A DNA stretch of 6,177 nt from assembly GCA_018830415.1 (NCBI GenBank), contig JAHJSJ010000212.1, positions 1 through 6,177 on the forward strand, written 5' to 3'. The position numbers were made by a program, and so were the translations under genes. The DNA is from Alphaproteobacteria bacterium (GTDB lineage Bacteria > Pseudomonadota > Alphaproteobacteria > Sphingomonadales > Sphingomonadaceae). Positions within the stretch are counted from its first letter, which is position 1. The number at the start of each line of letters is the position of its first letter. Under the pieces are notes generated by a model, which saw only the letters and a program-made list of their open reading frames with translations, searched no databases and was not told the DNA's origin. Below are positions 5,380 to 6,177 of the stretch, one piece after another.

Positions 5380-6177
5380 ATGTTGACCGCCTCCATCGCC
5401 ACATTTGAAATCCGCTACCAATTGAAAAACCCGGTGTTCTGGGTGGCGGTAGCGATCTTTTTCCTCATCGGTTTCGGGGTCGCGGCCAGTAATAATGTCA
5501 GCATCGGCACGCCGGGTTCGGTGCATGAAAACTCGCCGTTTGCGATCACTATTGCGCTCGCGCTGCTGGGGTTGTTTTACCTGTTCGTGATCACCTCGTT
5601 CGTCGCCAATGCGGTGGTGCGCGATGATGTGACCGGGTTCGGGCCGATGATCCGCGCTACCCCGGTGGGGCGCAGCCAGTTTCTGGCCGGACGGTTCGTA
5701 GGCGGATTAGTGATCGCGATCCTCGGCTACATGGCGGTGCCGCTGGGCATTGCGCTGGGGTCAGCGATGCCGTGGGTTGATCCGGAAACCGTGGGGCCGG
5801 GCGGATTTGCCACCTATGCCTGGCCGTTCCTTATCATCGCCATCCCCAACCTGATCCTGTCATCGGCGCTGCTGTTCAGCCTCGCCACGATCACGCGGTC
5901 GATGCTGGCGAGCTATATCGGCGTGCTCATTCTGGTGATGGGTTATCTTACCACCAGCGCCGTGCTGGGCAATGAACCTGAATATCAGGACGCGCTCGCC
6001 CGGTTTGAACCGATGGCGCTTGGCGCGATTGGCGAGATTTCGCGCTACTGGACGGCGGCAGAGATGAATACGCGGGCGATCCCGTTCGAAGGCAATCTGC
6101 TGATCAACCGGTTGCTGGTGCTGGGCTGGTCGGCGCTGTTCCTTGGCCTTGCCTGGTGGCGATTCAGCATGACCGAA
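5380..6177 (+). CDS. ABC-2 type transporter permease, N-terminal part; probably a permease/M1 aminopeptidase fusion
   Basis: The frame is open to the right edge, giving 266 visible residues and no stop. Seen: N-terminal FEIRYQLKNPVFWV (9-22), an interfacial segment leading into the first helix. Six hydrophobic segments fall at about 19-38, 52-80, 107-128, 148-170, 174-198 and 241-262. A cytoplasmic loop RDDVTGFGPMIRATPVGRSQF (81-101) carries the T/A-P-V-x-R-x-x-F/Y pattern of ABC-2 permeases that contacts the ATPase. This is one complete six-helix ABC-2 membrane domain. The N-terminal style (long loop after helix 1, NSPFAI before helix 2, EISRYWTAAEMN before helix 6) matches what I recall of large proteins annotated as ABC permease/M1 family aminopeptidase, in which a second membrane domain and a zinc peptidase follow. 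That continuation is not in the window, so it is inferred. The gene starts 14 bp after the ATPase stop, so the two form one transport system. Confidence 0.85.
   Translation, partial: MLTASIATFEIRYQLKNPVFWVAVAIFFLIGFGVAASNNVSIGTPGSVHENSPFAITIALALLGLFYLFVITSFVANAVVRDDVTGFGPMIRATPVGRSQFLAGRFVGGLVIAILGYMAVPLGIALGSAMPWVDPETVGPGGFATYAWPFLIIAIPNLILSSALLFSLATITRSMLASYIGVLILVMGYLTTSAVLGNEPEYQDALARFEPMALGAIGEISRYWTAAEMNTRAIPFEGNLLINRLLVLGWSALFLGLAWWRFSMTE

Overview
The window is GC-rich chromosomal DNA from a bacterium, most likely an alphaproteobacterium of the order Sphingomonadales (Erythrobacter/Sphingomonas-like). The assignment rests on the plant-type glutamate-cysteine ligase, the rsmE-gshA block lying divergent to ubiA, the general protein style, and strong G/C bias at third codon positions, which leaves long antisense shadow frames open. 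It is an inference from gene content, not a phylogenetic test. I see no rRNA, tRNA, insertion sequence, CRISPR array or phage gene.

Layout. (1) Positions 1-444, plus strand: the 3' end of an isoprenylcysteine carboxyl methyltransferase-like integral membrane methyltransferase, cut by the left edge. (2) Positions 449-2965, minus strand: a probable operon read rsmE (16S rRNA m3U1498 methyltransferase), gshA (glutamate-cysteine ligase), then a small antibiotic-biosynthesis-monooxygenase (ABM) fold protein. It ends 4 bp from the convergent methyltransferase gene. (3) A 39-bp divergent gap carrying an imperfect inverted repeat. (4) Positions 3005-4302, plus strand: a small four-helix membrane protein of unknown function whose stop codon overlaps the start of ubiA (4-hydroxybenzoate polyprenyltransferase). 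(5) Positions 4303-4474: an intergenic control region with a weak hairpin, then an AT-richer stretch with an 18-bp dyad and a possible promoter. (6) Positions 4475-6177, plus strand: an ABC transporter ATPase followed by an ABC-2 type permease cut by the right edge. In family terms this pair resembles systems in which the permease is fused to an M1-family aminopeptidase, but that part lies outside the window.

How the genes work together. The central block is housekeeping: ubiquinone ring prenylation (ubiA), glutathione synthesis (gshA) and ribosome modification (rsmE). Two uncharacterised passengers accompany it: a membrane protein coupled to ubiA and a possible quinol/small-molecule oxygenase coupled to gshA. 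The ABC system on the right looks separately controlled from its own upstream region. It is the least understood part of the window and the best candidate for a poorly described system.
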